Shown piece by piece: positions 7,724 through 17,418 of a DNA stretch of 64,000 bases. The DNA lies in the NCBI RefSeq assembly GCF_004684345.1, contig NZ_CP038469.1, positions 1,922,001-1,986,000 on the forward strand, written 5' to 3'. The notes beneath the pieces are model-generated. The model saw nothing but the letters and a program-made list of their open reading frames with translations, had not been told where the DNA came from and did not search any database. The translations under genes and the position numbers were made by a program. Within the stretch, counting starts at the first letter, position 1. Each line of letters begins with the position of its first letter. This DNA is from Citrobacter tructae (GTDB lineage Bacteria; Pseudomonadota; Gammaproteobacteria; Enterobacterales; Enterobacteriaceae).

Positions 7724-8290
7724 ATGAGTGGATTACGTCCTGCATTATCAACATTACTTTTCCTGATGCTCATTACCGGCGGGGTTTACCCGCTGCTGAC
7801 CACCGCATTGGGGCAGTGGTGGTTTCCCCATCAGGCTAACGGTTCGCTGATCCGTGAAGATCAGGTCGTTCGCGGCTCTGAGCTCATTGGGCAATACTTT
7901 ACCGCTGCCGGATATTTTCAGGGACGCCCATCAGCAACGGTGGAAATGCCCTATAATCCAATGGCTTCGGGTGGCAGTAATCTGGCAGCAAGCAACCCGG
8001 AGCTGGACAAGCAATTGCAAATCCGGATTGCCGCGCTGCGTGCCGCCAACCCGCAGGCCAGCTCTGCAGTTCCGGTTGAGTTGGTTACCGCATCCGCCAG
8101 CGGGCTGGATAATAATCTGACACCGGAGGCCGTTGTCTGGCAAATCCCACGCGTTGCGCAAGCGCGTAACCTCAGCGTTGAAGAGGTTACGCAGCTCGTT
8201 GCACAATATACGCAAAAGCCGTTGGTGAGTTTTATCGGTCAGCCGATAGTGAACCTTGTGGAACTTAATTTAGCGCTGGATAGGCTCTAA
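7724..8290 (+). CDS. kdpC: KdpC, accessory subunit of the K+ ATPase
   Basis: Periplasm-facing subunit of KdpFABC, 188 residues, with one N-terminal membrane anchor (about 6-28, LSTLLFLMLITGGVYPLLTT). The family signatures are GRPSATVEMPYNPMASGGSN and LVTASASGLDNNLTPEA. It stabilises the pump and raises its affinity for ATP. ATG 7724 (MSGLRPALS) is preferred over a GTG four codons upstream. Its TAA overlaps the kdpD start (TAATG). Confidence 0.97.
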   Translation: MSGLRPALSTLLFLMLITGGVYPLLTTALGQWWFPHQANGSLIREDQVVRGSELIGQYFTAAGYFQGRPSATVEMPYNPMASGGSNLAASNPELDKQLQIRIAALRAANPQASSAVPVELVTASASGLDNNLTPEAVVWQIPRVAQARNLSVEEVTQLVAQYTQKPLVSFIGQPIVNLVELNLALDRL

Positions 8291-10974
8291 TGATTGATGA
8301 ACCTGTACGCCCCAACCCCGATCGCCTGCTGGAACAGACTACCGTTCCACATCGCGGAAAACTGAAGATTTTCTTCGGTGCCTGCGCAGGCGTGGGTAAA
8401 ACCTGGGCAATGCTGGCAGAAGCCCAGCGGCTGCGGGCGCAAGGTCTGGATGTGTTAATCGGTGTGGTAGAAACCCACGGACGCAAAGAGACCGCCGCGC
8501 TACTGGACGGTCTCGCCGTGTTGCCGCTAAAACGTCAGGCTCACCGTGGGCGACACATCAGCGAGTTCGATCTTGATGCTGCCTTAGCCCGCCGTCCAGC
8601 GCTAATATTGATGGACGAACTGGCGCACAGTAATGCGCCAGGCTCGCGCCATCCCCGCCGCTGGCAGGACATTGAAGAGCTGCTGGAAGCCGGTATTGAC
8701 GTCTTTACCACCGTTAACGTGCAGCATCTGGAAAGTCTGAACGACGTGGTCAGCGGCGTGACCGGTATTCAGGTGCGCGAAACCGTCCCCGATCCCTTTT
8801 TCGATGCCGCCGATGATGTCGTGCTGGTCGATCTGCCGCCTGACGATTTACGCCAGCGTCTGAACGAAGGCAAGGTCTATATCGCCGGTCAGGCAGAGCG
8901 GGCAATCGAACATTTCTTTCGCAAAGGTAATTTGATCGCCCTGCGCGAGCTGGCCCTGCGCCGTACCGCCGACCGGGTAGACGATCAGATGCGTGCCTGG
9001 CGGGGACATCCTGGGGAGGAAAAAGTCTGGCACACCCGCGACGCTATTTTGCTGTGTATTGGACACAATACCGGCAGCGAAAAGCTGGTACGTGCCGCCG
9101 CACGTCTGGCGGCGCGTCTCGGCAGCGTGTGGCATGCTGTGTATGTCGAAACCCCGGCGCTGCATCAGCTCCCGGAAAAACAGCGCCGCGCGATCTTGAG
9201 CGCTCTGCGACTGGCGCAGGAACTAGGCGCAGAAACCGCCACCCTCTCCGATCCCGCTGAAGACAAGGCGGTTGTTCGCTACGCCCGAGAGCATAATCTG
9301 GGAAAAATTGTCCTCGGACGCCCGGCAACGCGTCGCTGGTGGCGCAGCGATTCCTTTTCCGACAAGCTGGCCCATCGCGCCCCGGACCTTGACCTGATGA
9401 TTATCGCGCTGGACGAACCTCCGTCACGCCCGGCACTCCAAACTGCGGATACTCGCACCTTTAAGGATAAATGGCGTGTACAAATTCAGGGCTGTCTGGC
9501 TGCCGCCGCACTGTGCGCCGTTACCACGCTGATCGCCATGCAGTGGCTGGTTGCCTTTGATGCAGCCAACCTGGTGATGCTCTATCTGTTAGGCGTGGTG
9601 GTTATCGCCCTGTTTTATGGCCGCTGGCCCTCGGTGGTGGCGACCGTGATTAACGTCGTCAGCTTCGATCTGTTTTTTATTGCTCCGCGCGGGACGCTTG
9701 CCGTATCAGACGTCCAGTATTTGCTCACCTTTGCAGTGATGCTAACAGTCGGTCTGGTTATCGGTAATCTGACCGCCGGGGTACGTTATCAGGCGCGGGT
9801 CGCCCGCTATCGAGAACAGCGCACGCGCCATCTGTATGAGATGTCTAAAGCGCTGGCCGTAGGACGCAGCCAGACAGATATCGCCGCTACCAGCGAACAG
9901 TTTATCGCCTCCACCTTTCAGGCCCGCAGCCAGGTATTATTACCTGATGAGAAAGGTAAGCTGGCCCCCCTCACCCATCAGCAGGGCATGACGCCGTGGG
10001 ATGATGCCATTGCCCAGTGGAGTTTTGATAAAGGGCAACCGGCAGGTGCTGGTACCGATACCTTACCCGGTGTGCCATATCAGATCTTGCCGTTAAAAAG
10101 CGCTGACAAAACGCACGGACTGCTGGTGGTAGAGCCGGGAAACCTGCGTCAGTTAATGATCCCGGAACAACAGCGTCTGCTGGAAACCTTTACCCTGCTG
10201 GTTGCCAGCGCGCTGGAACGCCTAACACTAACGGCCAGCGAAGAGCTGTCGCGGTTTGCCAGTGAACGAGAGCGCATTCGCAATGCCTTGCTGGCGGCCC
10301 TCTCCCATGATTTACGCACGCCGTTGACGGTGCTGTTCGGTCAGGCGGAGATTTTAACGTTGGACCTGGCCAGTGAAGGTTCCCCCCACGCCCGCCAGGC
10401 CAGCGAAATTCGCCAGCACGTGCTCAATACCACCCGGCTGGTCAATAATTTGCTGGATATGGCGCGAATTCAGTCTGGCGGCTTTAATCTTAAGAAGGAG
10501 TGGTTAACGCTGGAAGAAGTCGTGGGCAGCGCCCTGCAAATGCTCGAGCCAGGACTGGCCGCGCCGATTAACCTGTCGCTTCCAGCTCCGTTGACGCTGA
10601 TCCATGTTGACGGTCCACTGTTTGAACGGGTACTGATTAACCTGCTGGAAAACGCCATCAAATACGCGGGCCCGCAGGCGAAAATTGGTATTGATGCACA
10701 GGTTGAAGGTGAGCATTTGCTATTGGATGTGTGGGATGACGGCCCCGGTATTCCGGCGGGTCAGGAGCAACTTATTTTCGACAAATTTTCCCGAGGAAAT
10801 AAAGAGTCATCAGTCCCCGGCGTTGGGCTGGGGCTGGCAATTTGTCAGGCGATTGCAGACGTCCACGGCGGCACGATTTCTGCCCACAATCGCCCACAGG
10901 GAGGTGCGTGTTTCCGTGTTACACTGCCGCAGGAAGTCCCCCCTGAACTTGAAGATTTTCATGAGGATATGTGA
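8290..10974 (+). CDS. kdpD: KdpD, K+-responsive sensor histidine kinase
   Basis: Membrane sensor kinase of 894 residues, the usual length. In order it has a KdpD domain with Walker A FFGACAGVGKTWAM (about 27-40) and Walker B LILMDELAHSN, a UspA-like domain (about 250-370), four membrane spans (about 400-500), a GAF-like region (about 520-640), a HisKA box LSHDLRTPLTVL with phosphorylated His673, and a HATPase with the G-box GVGLGLAIC. It phosphorylates KdpE at low K+ or high osmolarity. It overlaps kdpC by one base and kdpE by four. The frame is intact. Confidence 0.98.
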   Translation: MIDEPVRPNPDRLLEQTTVPHRGKLKIFFGACAGVGKTWAMLAEAQRLRAQGLDVLIGVVETHGRKETAALLDGLAVLPLKRQAHRGRHISEFDLDAALARRPALILMDELAHSNAPGSRHPRRWQDIEELLEAGIDVFTTVNVQHLESLNDVVSGVTGIQVRETVPDPFFDAADDVVLVDLPPDDLRQRLNEGKVYIAGQAERAIEHFFRKGNLIALRELALRRTADRVDDQMRAWRGHPGEEKVWHTRDAILLCIGHNTGSEKLVRAAARLAARLGSVWHAVYVETPALHQLPEKQRRAILSALRLAQELGAETATLSDPAEDKAVVRYAREHNLGKIVLGRPATRRWWRSDSFSDKLAHRAPDLDLMIIALDEPPSRPALQTADTRTFKDKWRVQIQGCLAAAALCAVTTLIAMQWLVAFDAANLVMLYLLGVVVIALFYGRWPSVVATVINVVSFDLFFIAPRGTLAVSDVQYLLTFAVMLTVGLVIGNLTAGVRYQARVARYREQRTRHLYEMSKALAVGRSQTDIAATSEQFIASTFQARSQVLLPDEKGKLAPLTHQQGMTPWDDAIAQWSFDKGQPAGAGTDTLPGVPYQILPLKSADKTHGLLVVEPGNLRQLMIPEQQRLLETFTLLVASALERLTLTASEELSRFASERERIRNALLAALSHDLRTPLTVLFGQAEILTLDLASEGSPHARQASEIRQHVLNTTRLVNNLLDMARIQSGGFNLKKEWLTLEEVVGSALQMLEPGLAAPINLSLPAPLTLIHVDGPLFERVLINLLENAIKYAGPQAKIGIDAQVEGEHLLLDVWDDGPGIPAGQEQLIFDKFSRGNKESSVPGVGLGLAICQAIADVHGGTISAHNRPQGGACFRVTLPQEVPPELEDFHEDM

Positions 10975-11648
10975 CAAACGTACTGATTGTTGAAGATGAA
11001 CAGGCCATTCGCCGCTTTCTGCGCACCGCGCTGGAAGCCGATGGTCTGCGCGTTTACGAAGCAGAAACGCTGCAACGCGGTCTGCTGGAAGCAGCCACGC
11101 GAAAACCCGATCTCATCATTCTCGATCTCGGTCTGCCGGACGGTGACGGCATCGATTTTATTCGCGACCTGCGACAATGGAGCGCCATTCCAGTGATTGT
11201 GCTTTCTGCCCGCAGTGAGGAAAGCGACAAAATCGCCGCACTGGATGCCGGTGCCGATGACTATCTCAGCAAACCGTTTGGTATTGGCGAGCTGCAGGCT
11301 CGTTTACGCGTGGCATTGCGTCGCCACGCAAGCGGACAGACGCCCGAACCGGTAGTCCACTTCTCCAATATTAAAGTGGATATTGCCGCGCGGCTGGTAC
11401 ACCGTGGTGAAGAAGAGATTCATCTGACACCAATCGAATTTCGCCTCTTAGCAGTCCTGCTTAACAACACCGGTAAAGTGCTCACCCAACGCCAGCTGTT
11501 GAATCAGGTCTGGGGGCCGAACGCCGTCGAACATAGTCATTACCTGCGAATTTATATGGGGCACCTGCGCCAGAAGCTGGAGCAAGATCCCGCCCGCCCC
11601 CGCCATTTCATTACCGAAACCGGCATTGGTTATCGTTTTATGCCGTGA
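10971..11648 (+). CDS. kdpE: KdpE, response regulator of the kdp operon
   Basis: OmpR/PhoB-type response regulator, 225 residues. The receiver domain (1-115) has the acidic pair at Glu8-Asp9, the phosphoacceptor Asp52 (ILDLGLPDGDG), Thr/Ser in VLSARS and Lys in LSKPFG. The C-terminal winged helix (about 130-225) has LTPIEFRLLAVLL and HYLRIYMGHLRQKLE. It starts with GTG inside the kdpD stop (ATGTGA). It activates kdpFABC through the T-rich site upstream of kdpF. The speF sequence resumes 74 bp after its stop, much closer than in E. coli. Confidence 0.98.
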   Translation: MTNVLIVEDEQAIRRFLRTALEADGLRVYEAETLQRGLLEAATRKPDLIILDLGLPDGDGIDFIRDLRQWSAIPVIVLSARSEESDKIAALDAGADDYLSKPFGIGELQARLRVALRRHASGQTPEPVVHFSNIKVDIAARLVHRGEEEIHLTPIEFRLLAVLLNNTGKVLTQRQLLNQVWGPNAVEHSHYLRIYMGHLRQKLEQDPARPRHFITETGIGYRFMP

Positions 11649-11700
11649 ATCGTTATTCATTTATTTTGATTAAAAAATAATTATACTTTTCATCACTTTT

Positions 11701-11730
11701 CTGGCTGCATAATAATAATTATGCAGCCAG
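11701..11730. repeat. Perfect 13-bp inverted repeat between kdpE and truncated speF
   Basis: CTGGCTGCATAAT and ATTATGCAGCCAG are exact reverse complements around the four-base loop AATA. The right arm contains the first recognisable speF codons, so the palindrome straddles the truncation point. No T run follows, so it is not a standard intrinsic terminator, though a hairpin here could end or protect the kdpDE transcript. Confidence 0.85.
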
Positions 11731-13627
11731 CCATTATGAAACCCAACTGCGCCCACCGTTCTTCCGTGCGCTGGTCGACTACGTCAACCAGGGTAACAGC
11801 GCATTTGACTGCCCGGGGCATCAGGGCGGCGAGTTTTTCCGTCGTCACCCGGCGGGCAACCAGTTTGTTGAGTACTTTGGCGAAATGCTTTTCCGCGCTG
11901 ACCTGTGCAACGCGGACGTAGCAATGGGCGATCTGTTGATTCACGAAGGCGCGCCATGCATCGCCCAGCAACACGCAGCAAAAGTATTTAACGCGGATAA
12001 AACTTACTTTGTACTGAACGGTACTTCCTCTTCCAACAAGGTCGTCCTTAACGCACTGCTTACCCCTGGCGATCTGGTGCTGTTTGACCGTAATAACCAC
12101 AAGTCTAACCATCACGGTGCATTATTACAGGCAGGTGCGACGCCGGTGTATCTGGAAACTGCGCGCAATCCCTACGGCTTCATCGGTGGAATCGACGCGC
12201 ACTGCTTTTCAGAAAGTTATCTGCGTGAACTGTTGAGCGAGGTAGCACCACAACGTGCGCGAGATGCCCGTCCATTCCGACTGGCGGTGATTCAGTTAGG
12301 CACCTACGATGGCACCATTTATAACGCCCGTCAGGTAGTGGACAAGATTGGTCACCTATGCGACTACATCCTGTTTGACTCCGCGTGGGTGGGATACGAG
12401 CAGTTTATCCCAATGATGGCCGACTGTTCTCCGCTACTGCTGGATCTGAACGAAAACTCCCCTGGCATTCTGGTGACTCAGTCCGTTCATAAACAGCAGG
12501 CCGGTTTCTCCCAAACCTCACAGATCCACAAAAAAGACAGCCATATCAAAGGCCAGTCACGCTATGTGCCGCATAAGCGTATGAATAACGCGTTTATGAT
12601 GCACGCCTCCACCAGCCCATTTTATCCGCTGTTTGCCGCCCTGGATATCAACGCCAAAATGCACGAAGGCGTCAGCGGTCGTAACATGTGGATGGATTGC
12701 GTCGTGAATGGCATCGATGCTCGCAAACTGATTCTTGATAACTGCCATCACATACGTCCATTCGTACCGGAAACGGTCGATGGTCAACCCTGGCAGTCTT
12801 ACGACACATCAGAAATCGCCAGCGATCTCCGTTTCTTCCACTTTGTGCCTGGCGAACACTGGCATGCGTTCGAAGGTTACGCCGAACACCAGTATTTCGT
12901 TGACCCATGCAAACTGCTGCTCACGACTCCGGGCATTAATGCACGCAACGGTGAATACGATACCTTTGGCGTTCCAGCCACCATCCTCGCCAATTTTTTA
13001 CGTGAAAACGGTGTCGTCCCAGAAAAATGCGATCTCAATTCCATTCTGTTCCTGCTGACCCCGGCAGAAGACATGGCAAAGTTACAGCAACTGATCGCCC
13101 TGCTGGTACGTTTCGAAAAACTGCTGGAGACCGATGCGCTGCTGGCGGAAGTTTTACCGTCAATTTATAAGCAGCACGAGCAACGTTATGCAGGCTACAC
13201 CCTTCGTCAACTGTGCCAGGAAATGCACGATTTGTATTCCCGTCACAACGTGAAGCAACTGCAAAAAGAGATGTTCCGTAAATCACATTTCCCACGTGTC
13301 GGTATGAATCCGCAGGAGGCTAATTACGCCTACCTGCGCGGCGAAGTCGAGTTGGTTCGTCTGTCGGATGCCGAAGGCCGTATCGCGGCGGAAGGCGCGC
13401 TTCCCTACCCTCCTGGTGTGCTGTGTGTCGTACCTGGCGAAGTATGGGGCGGTTCGGTGTTGCGATATTTCAGCGCACTGGAAGAAGGCATCAACCTGCT
13501 GCCAGGTTTTGCGCCAGAACTGCAGGGCGTATACATCGAAGAACACGACGGTCGTAAACAAGTGTGGTGCTACGTCATTAAGCAAAAAGACGCGCAACAC
13601 GCTCTGTTGAAAGGGGAAATGTTATGA
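11723..13627 (+). pseudogene. speF: Inducible ornithine decarboxylase, 5'-truncated
   Basis: Homology to SpeF begins abruptly at codon GCA 11723 (AASHYETQLRPPFFRALVDY), equivalent to about residue 101 of the 732-residue E. coli enzyme, and continues without a break to the stop. The N-terminal wing domain, the native start, the speF promoter and its leader region are gone; kdpE ends only 74 bp upstream. No in-frame ATG, GTG or TTG with a ribosome-binding site precedes the homology, and the first in-frame ATG (11885) is an internal methionine without one. The PLP-lysine region (VTQSVHKQQAGF) and the rest of the catalytic and C-terminal domains are intact. Loss of the wing domain should abolish normal assembly. 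potE overlaps its stop. Confidence 0.85.
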
Positions 13628-14943
13628 GCAAAGCCAAATCGAATAAAATGGGCGTCGTCCAGCTCACCATCCTGACCATGGTCAATATGATGGGTTCCGG
13701 GATCATTATGCTGCCTACCAAACTGGCAGAAGTCGGGACCATCTCGATCATCTCGTGGCTGGTGACCGCTGTCGGCTCGATGGCGCTGGCGTGGGCATTC
13801 GCCAAGTGCGGAATGTTCAGCCGTAAATCCGGCGGCATGGGCGGCTACGCGGAGTATGCATTCGGCAAATCCGGCAACTTTATGGCGAACTATACCTATG
13901 GCGTATCGTTGCTCATTGCCAACGTGGCGATCGCAATTTCCGCCGTCGGTTACGGTACCGAGTTATTGGGCGCTACGCTTTCGCCGGTGCAGATTGGCCT
14001 TGCGACTATTGGCGTGCTGTGGCTGTGTACTGTCGCTAACTTTGGTGGTGCGCGCATCACCGGGCAGATCAGCAGCATCACCGTCTGGGGCGTCATTATT
14101 CCGGTTGTAGGCTTGTGCATTATCGGCTGGTTCTGGTTCAGTCCGACCCTGTACGCCAACTCCTGGAACCCACATCATGTACCGTTCTTCACGGCTGTCG
14201 GTTCCTCGATTGCTATGACGCTATGGGCATTCCTCGGTCTGGAATCCGCCTGCGCCAACGCCGAAGTGGTAGAAAATCCGGAGCGAAATGTGCCCATCGC
14301 CGTACTCGGTGGGACCCTGGGCGCGGCGGTGATTTACATCATCTCAACCAACGTCATTGCCGGTATTGTGCCAAACATGGATTTGGCCAACTCCACGGCG
14401 CCGTTCGGTCTGGCTTTCGCCCAGATGTTTACCCCGGAAGTCGGTAAAGTGATCATGGCATTGATGGTAATGTCCTGCTGCGGCTCGCTGTTGGGCTGGC
14501 AATTCACCATCGCCCAGGTCTTCAAATCGTCTGCCGACGAAGGTTATTTTCCGAAGATCTTCTCTCGTGTATCTAAAGTCGACGCGCCGGTGCAGGGGAT
14601 GCTGGCTATCGTGGTCATCCAGAGCGGATTATCGCTAATGACCATCAGCCCGTCGCTGAATAGCCAGTTTAATGTGCTGGTCAATCTGGCGGTCGTGACC
14701 AATATCATTCCGTACATTCTGTCGATGGCCGCGCTGGTTATTATTCAGAAAATGGCGAACGTGAATCCATCAAAAGCCAAAATCGCTAACGCCGTTGCAT
14801 TTATTGGTGCACTGTATAGCTTCTACGCGCTCTACTCTTCCGGAGAAGAAGCTATGCTGTACGGTTCGATCGTGACTTTCCTTGGCTGGACGTTATATGG
14901 TCTGGTTTCGCCGCGTTTTGAACTAAAAAATAAACACGGTTAA
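13624..14943 (+). CDS. potE: PotE, putrescine-ornithine antiporter
   Basis: APC-superfamily transporter of 439 residues with about twelve membrane spans. It exchanges putrescine for ornithine and works with SpeF in acid response. The start MSKAKSNKMGVVQLTILTMV and the motif NMMGSGIIMLP (first discontinuous helix) are typical. The gene is intact and overlaps the speF stop (ATGA). Because the speF control region is lost, potE expression must depend on readthrough from kdpE or on a new promoter. Confidence 0.96.
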   Translation: MSKAKSNKMGVVQLTILTMVNMMGSGIIMLPTKLAEVGTISIISWLVTAVGSMALAWAFAKCGMFSRKSGGMGGYAEYAFGKSGNFMANYTYGVSLLIANVAIAISAVGYGTELLGATLSPVQIGLATIGVLWLCTVANFGGARITGQISSITVWGVIIPVVGLCIIGWFWFSPTLYANSWNPHHVPFFTAVGSSIAMTLWAFLGLESACANAEVVENPERNVPIAVLGGTLGAAVIYIISTNVIAGIVPNMDLANSTAPFGLAFAQMFTPEVGKVIMALMVMSCCGSLLGWQFTIAQVFKSSADEGYFPKIFSRVSKVDAPVQGMLAIVVIQSGLSLMTISPSLNSQFNVLVNLAVVTNIIPYILSMAALVIIQKMANVNPSKAKIANAVAFIGALYSFYALYSSGEEAMLYGSIVTFLGWTLYGLVSPRFELKNKHG

Positions 14944-14976
14944 ACAGTCAGAAGAGTAAGAAGAAATAAAGATGTT

Positions 14977-15002
14977 AAAAAGGAGCCTTGCGGCTCCTTT
15001 TT
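14977..15002. terminator. Bidirectional terminator between potE and pgm
   Basis: AAAAAGGAGCC-TTGC-GGCTCCTTTTT forms an 11-bp stem with A and T runs on both sides. It serves the convergent potE and pgm genes. Confidence 0.9.
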
Positions 15003-15014
15003 AATGCTGACATT

Positions 15015-16655
15015 TTACGCGTTTTTCAGCACTTCACTGACAATCTCTACCGCTTCTTTCTCAATCTGCTGGCGATGCTCAGCGCCAAGGAAGCTTTCGC
15101 AGTAAATTTTGTAGGCGTCTTCGGTACCGGATGGACGTGCAGCGAACCAGCCGTTGTCGGTCATCACTTTCAGACCGCCAATCGATGCGCCGTTACCTGG
15201 TGCCGCCGTCAGACGTGCGGTGATCGGGTCGCCCGCCAGGGTGCTGGCGCTTACCATTTCAGGAGACAACTTAGACAACGCCGCTTTCTGCGCAGAGGTC
15301 GCGGAAGCCTGTAAACGGTTATAGCTCGGCGCACCAAAGCGAGCTGCCAGTTCGTTGTAGTGCTCCTGCGGATTCTTACCGGTAACGGCGGTAATTTCTG
15401 CCGCCAGCAGGCACATGATGATCCCGTCTTTGTCAGTCGACCACGGCGTACCGTCAAAGCGCAGGAATGACGCGCCCGCACTCTCTTCACCGCCAAAGCC
15501 AAAGCTGCCATCAAACAGACCATCAACGAACCATTTAAAGCCAACCGGGACTTCCACCAGTTTACGGCCCAAATCATTCACCACGCGGTCAATCATCGCC
15601 GAGGACACCAGCGTTTTACCGACAGCAACATCTTTACCCCATTGCGGACGATGCTGGAACAGGTAGTTGATCGCCACCGCCAGATAGTGGTTCGGGTTCA
15701 TCAGCCCTGCCGGGGTAACGATACCGTGACGGTCATAGTCCGGGTCGTTGGCAAACGCCAGATCGAATTTGTCACGCAGCGCCAACAGACCCGCCATGGC
15801 ACACTCGGAGGAGCAGTCCATACGGATCGCACCGTCTTTATCCAGGTGCATAAAGCGGAAGGTCTGATCGACGTGATCATTCACGATGGTCAGGTTCAGG
15901 TTGTAGTGCTTAGCGATACGCTTCCAGTATTCAATACCAGAGCCACCCAGCGGATCGACGCCCAGCGTCAGGCCCGCTTTTTGAATCGCTGCCATATCGA
16001 CGATATCTGCCAGCCCCTCTACGAACGGCTGCACAAGATCCTGTTCTTTCACGTGACCGGATGCCAGCGCGGCATCCAGCGACATACGCTTCACGCCTTT
16101 CAGGTCATCAGCTAGCAGCGCGTTGGCGCGGTCTTCCACCACTTTCGTGACGTTAGTATCTGCCGGACCACCGTTTGGCGGGTTGTATTTAATGCCACCA
16201 TCTTCCGGCGGGTTGTGAGACGGCGTGATCACAATGCCATCAGCCAGCGGGCCGCCTTTTTTGTTGTGGACCAGGATAGCATTAGACACGGCAGGCGTTG
16301 GCGTAAAGCCGTTATTTTCCTGCACGATGACGTCAACACCGTTTGCCGCCAGCACTTCCAGTACAGAGATAAAAGCCGGTTCAGACAGCGCGTGGGTATC
16401 CTTGCCCACATAGCACGGGCCAGTAATCCCGTTTTTCGCACGCTCTTCAGCAATCGCCTGAGCGATAGCCAGAATATGCGGCTCGTTAAAACTATGACGG
16501 CCAGCGCTGCCGCGATGTCCGGACGTACCGAACTTGACGGCGTGCTCAGCATTCCCGGCTGTTGGTTTCAGTACATAGTACTGTGCCGTCAGTTGGGCGA
16601 CGTTAATCAAATCACTCTGTTGCGCAGGTTGACCTGCACGATTGTGGATTGCCAT
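15015..16655 (-). CDS. pgm: Phosphoglucomutase
   Basis: Alpha-D-phosphohexomutase of 546 residues that interconverts glucose-1-phosphate and glucose-6-phosphate, feeding UDP-glucose and glycogen pathways. The active-site serine lies in the motif ITPSHNPPEDGG (Ser146). The metal-binding loop is NDPDYDRHG and the sugar-binding loop is GEESAG. The length and both ends match E. coli Pgm. It lies 24 bp downstream of seqA on the same strand, the conserved seqA-pgm operon. Confidence 0.98.
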   Translation of the reverse strand: MAIHNRAGQPAQQSDLINVAQLTAQYYVLKPTAGNAEHAVKFGTSGHRGSAGRHSFNEPHILAIAQAIAEERAKNGITGPCYVGKDTHALSEPAFISVLEVLAANGVDVIVQENNGFTPTPAVSNAILVHNKKGGPLADGIVITPSHNPPEDGGIKYNPPNGGPADTNVTKVVEDRANALLADDLKGVKRMSLDAALASGHVKEQDLVQPFVEGLADIVDMAAIQKAGLTLGVDPLGGSGIEYWKRIAKHYNLNLTIVNDHVDQTFRFMHLDKDGAIRMDCSSECAMAGLLALRDKFDLAFANDPDYDRHGIVTPAGLMNPNHYLAVAINYLFQHRPQWGKDVAVGKTLVSSAMIDRVVNDLGRKLVEVPVGFKWFVDGLFDGSFGFGGEESAGASFLRFDGTPWSTDKDGIIMCLLAAEITAVTGKNPQEHYNELAARFGAPSYNRLQASATSAQKAALSKLSPEMVSASTLAGDPITARLTAAPGNGASIGGLKVMTDNGWFAARPSGTEDAYKIYCESFLGAEHRQQIEKEAVEIVSEVLKNA

Positions 16656-16679
16656 TGCCTGGTCCTTCTAATGCAAGGA

Positions 16680-17222
16680 TTAAATTGTTCCGCAAACCTT
16701 TTCAATCAATTCCGCAGGGAACTGCATTGACTGCATGATGTGTTCAACCATGCTGCATTTACGGCCGGTATTCGTGTTGGTGATCACCCAATACGGCGTG
16801 CCTGGCACGTGTTTCGGCTTGGTTTGATTACCATTTTTCAGCAGCGTCTGTTCATCTGCCGCAAAATAGACGCGCGTGCGGCCATGCAACGATTCCGTAG
16901 CCTCAGCGAACGCGTGTTGATCCAGTGAATAGAGTGTAGACAGCACCAGCATAAAGCGGTTCACTGCCTTTTTCTGTTCCGCATATTCATCGGAAAGCAG
17001 CAGTTCACGCACGGCGCGCACTTTATCTTTTACGGGGTTGACCGGCTTAGCTTCCACAACAGGTTGCACGGCGCGAACTTCTTTCACCACCGGTGTGGCA
17101 GGTTGTGATGCGGCGGAAAACTTCAACATACGCCGTAAAATGTCGGATGCGCTCTCGCCGATATGCTTGGTGTGGCTGGCAATATAGCTATAGAGTTCAT
17201 CATCAACTTCAATCGTTTTCAT
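16680..17222 (-). CDS. seqA: SeqA, negative modulator of replication initiation
   Basis: Protein of 180 residues that binds hemimethylated GATC sites, sequesters oriC after initiation and organises new DNA behind the fork. The N-terminal oligomerisation segment MKTIEVDDELYSYIASHTKH (1-35) and the C-terminal DNA-binding domain with TLYSLDQHAFAEA and GRTRVYFA are intact. I chose ATG 17222, which matches the known start; the 25-codon upstream extension is not conserved. It is followed by pgm. Confidence 0.97.
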   Translation of the reverse strand: MKTIEVDDELYSYIASHTKHIGESASDILRRMLKFSAASQPATPVVKEVRAVQPVVEAKPVNPVKDKVRAVRELLLSDEYAEQKKAVNRFMLVLSTLYSLDQHAFAEATESLHGRTRVYFAADEQTLLKNGNQTKPKHVPGTPYWVITNTNTGRKCSMVEHIMQSMQFPAELIEKVCGTI

Positions 17223-17418
17223 CTTAATCCAGTACGGTGTCTTTGCTGAATACAAGTCGTTGGGATTGTACACCGGTAGTGTAAAGGCAAATCCCAACAG
17301 CGGATAGCGTCAAGCCCGATGGCTGGAAAAACTCGGAGTAACCGTAGTTGTTGCAGCCGTGTGGCAGAATGGTCAACATGATACCCTAACCCGCTAGCGT
17401 GAAAAAAAGAACTTTGCC

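Noticed and set aside
11721..11921. 66-codon frame starting at ATG 11721
   Set aside because: It is out of frame with the clear SpeF homology over the same bases and has no family resemblance.
11885..13627. speF as a normal shorter gene starting at ATG 11885
   Set aside because: Homology continues in frame upstream to 11723, the ATG is an internal methionine and no ribosome-binding site precedes it. A truncated gene is the better description.
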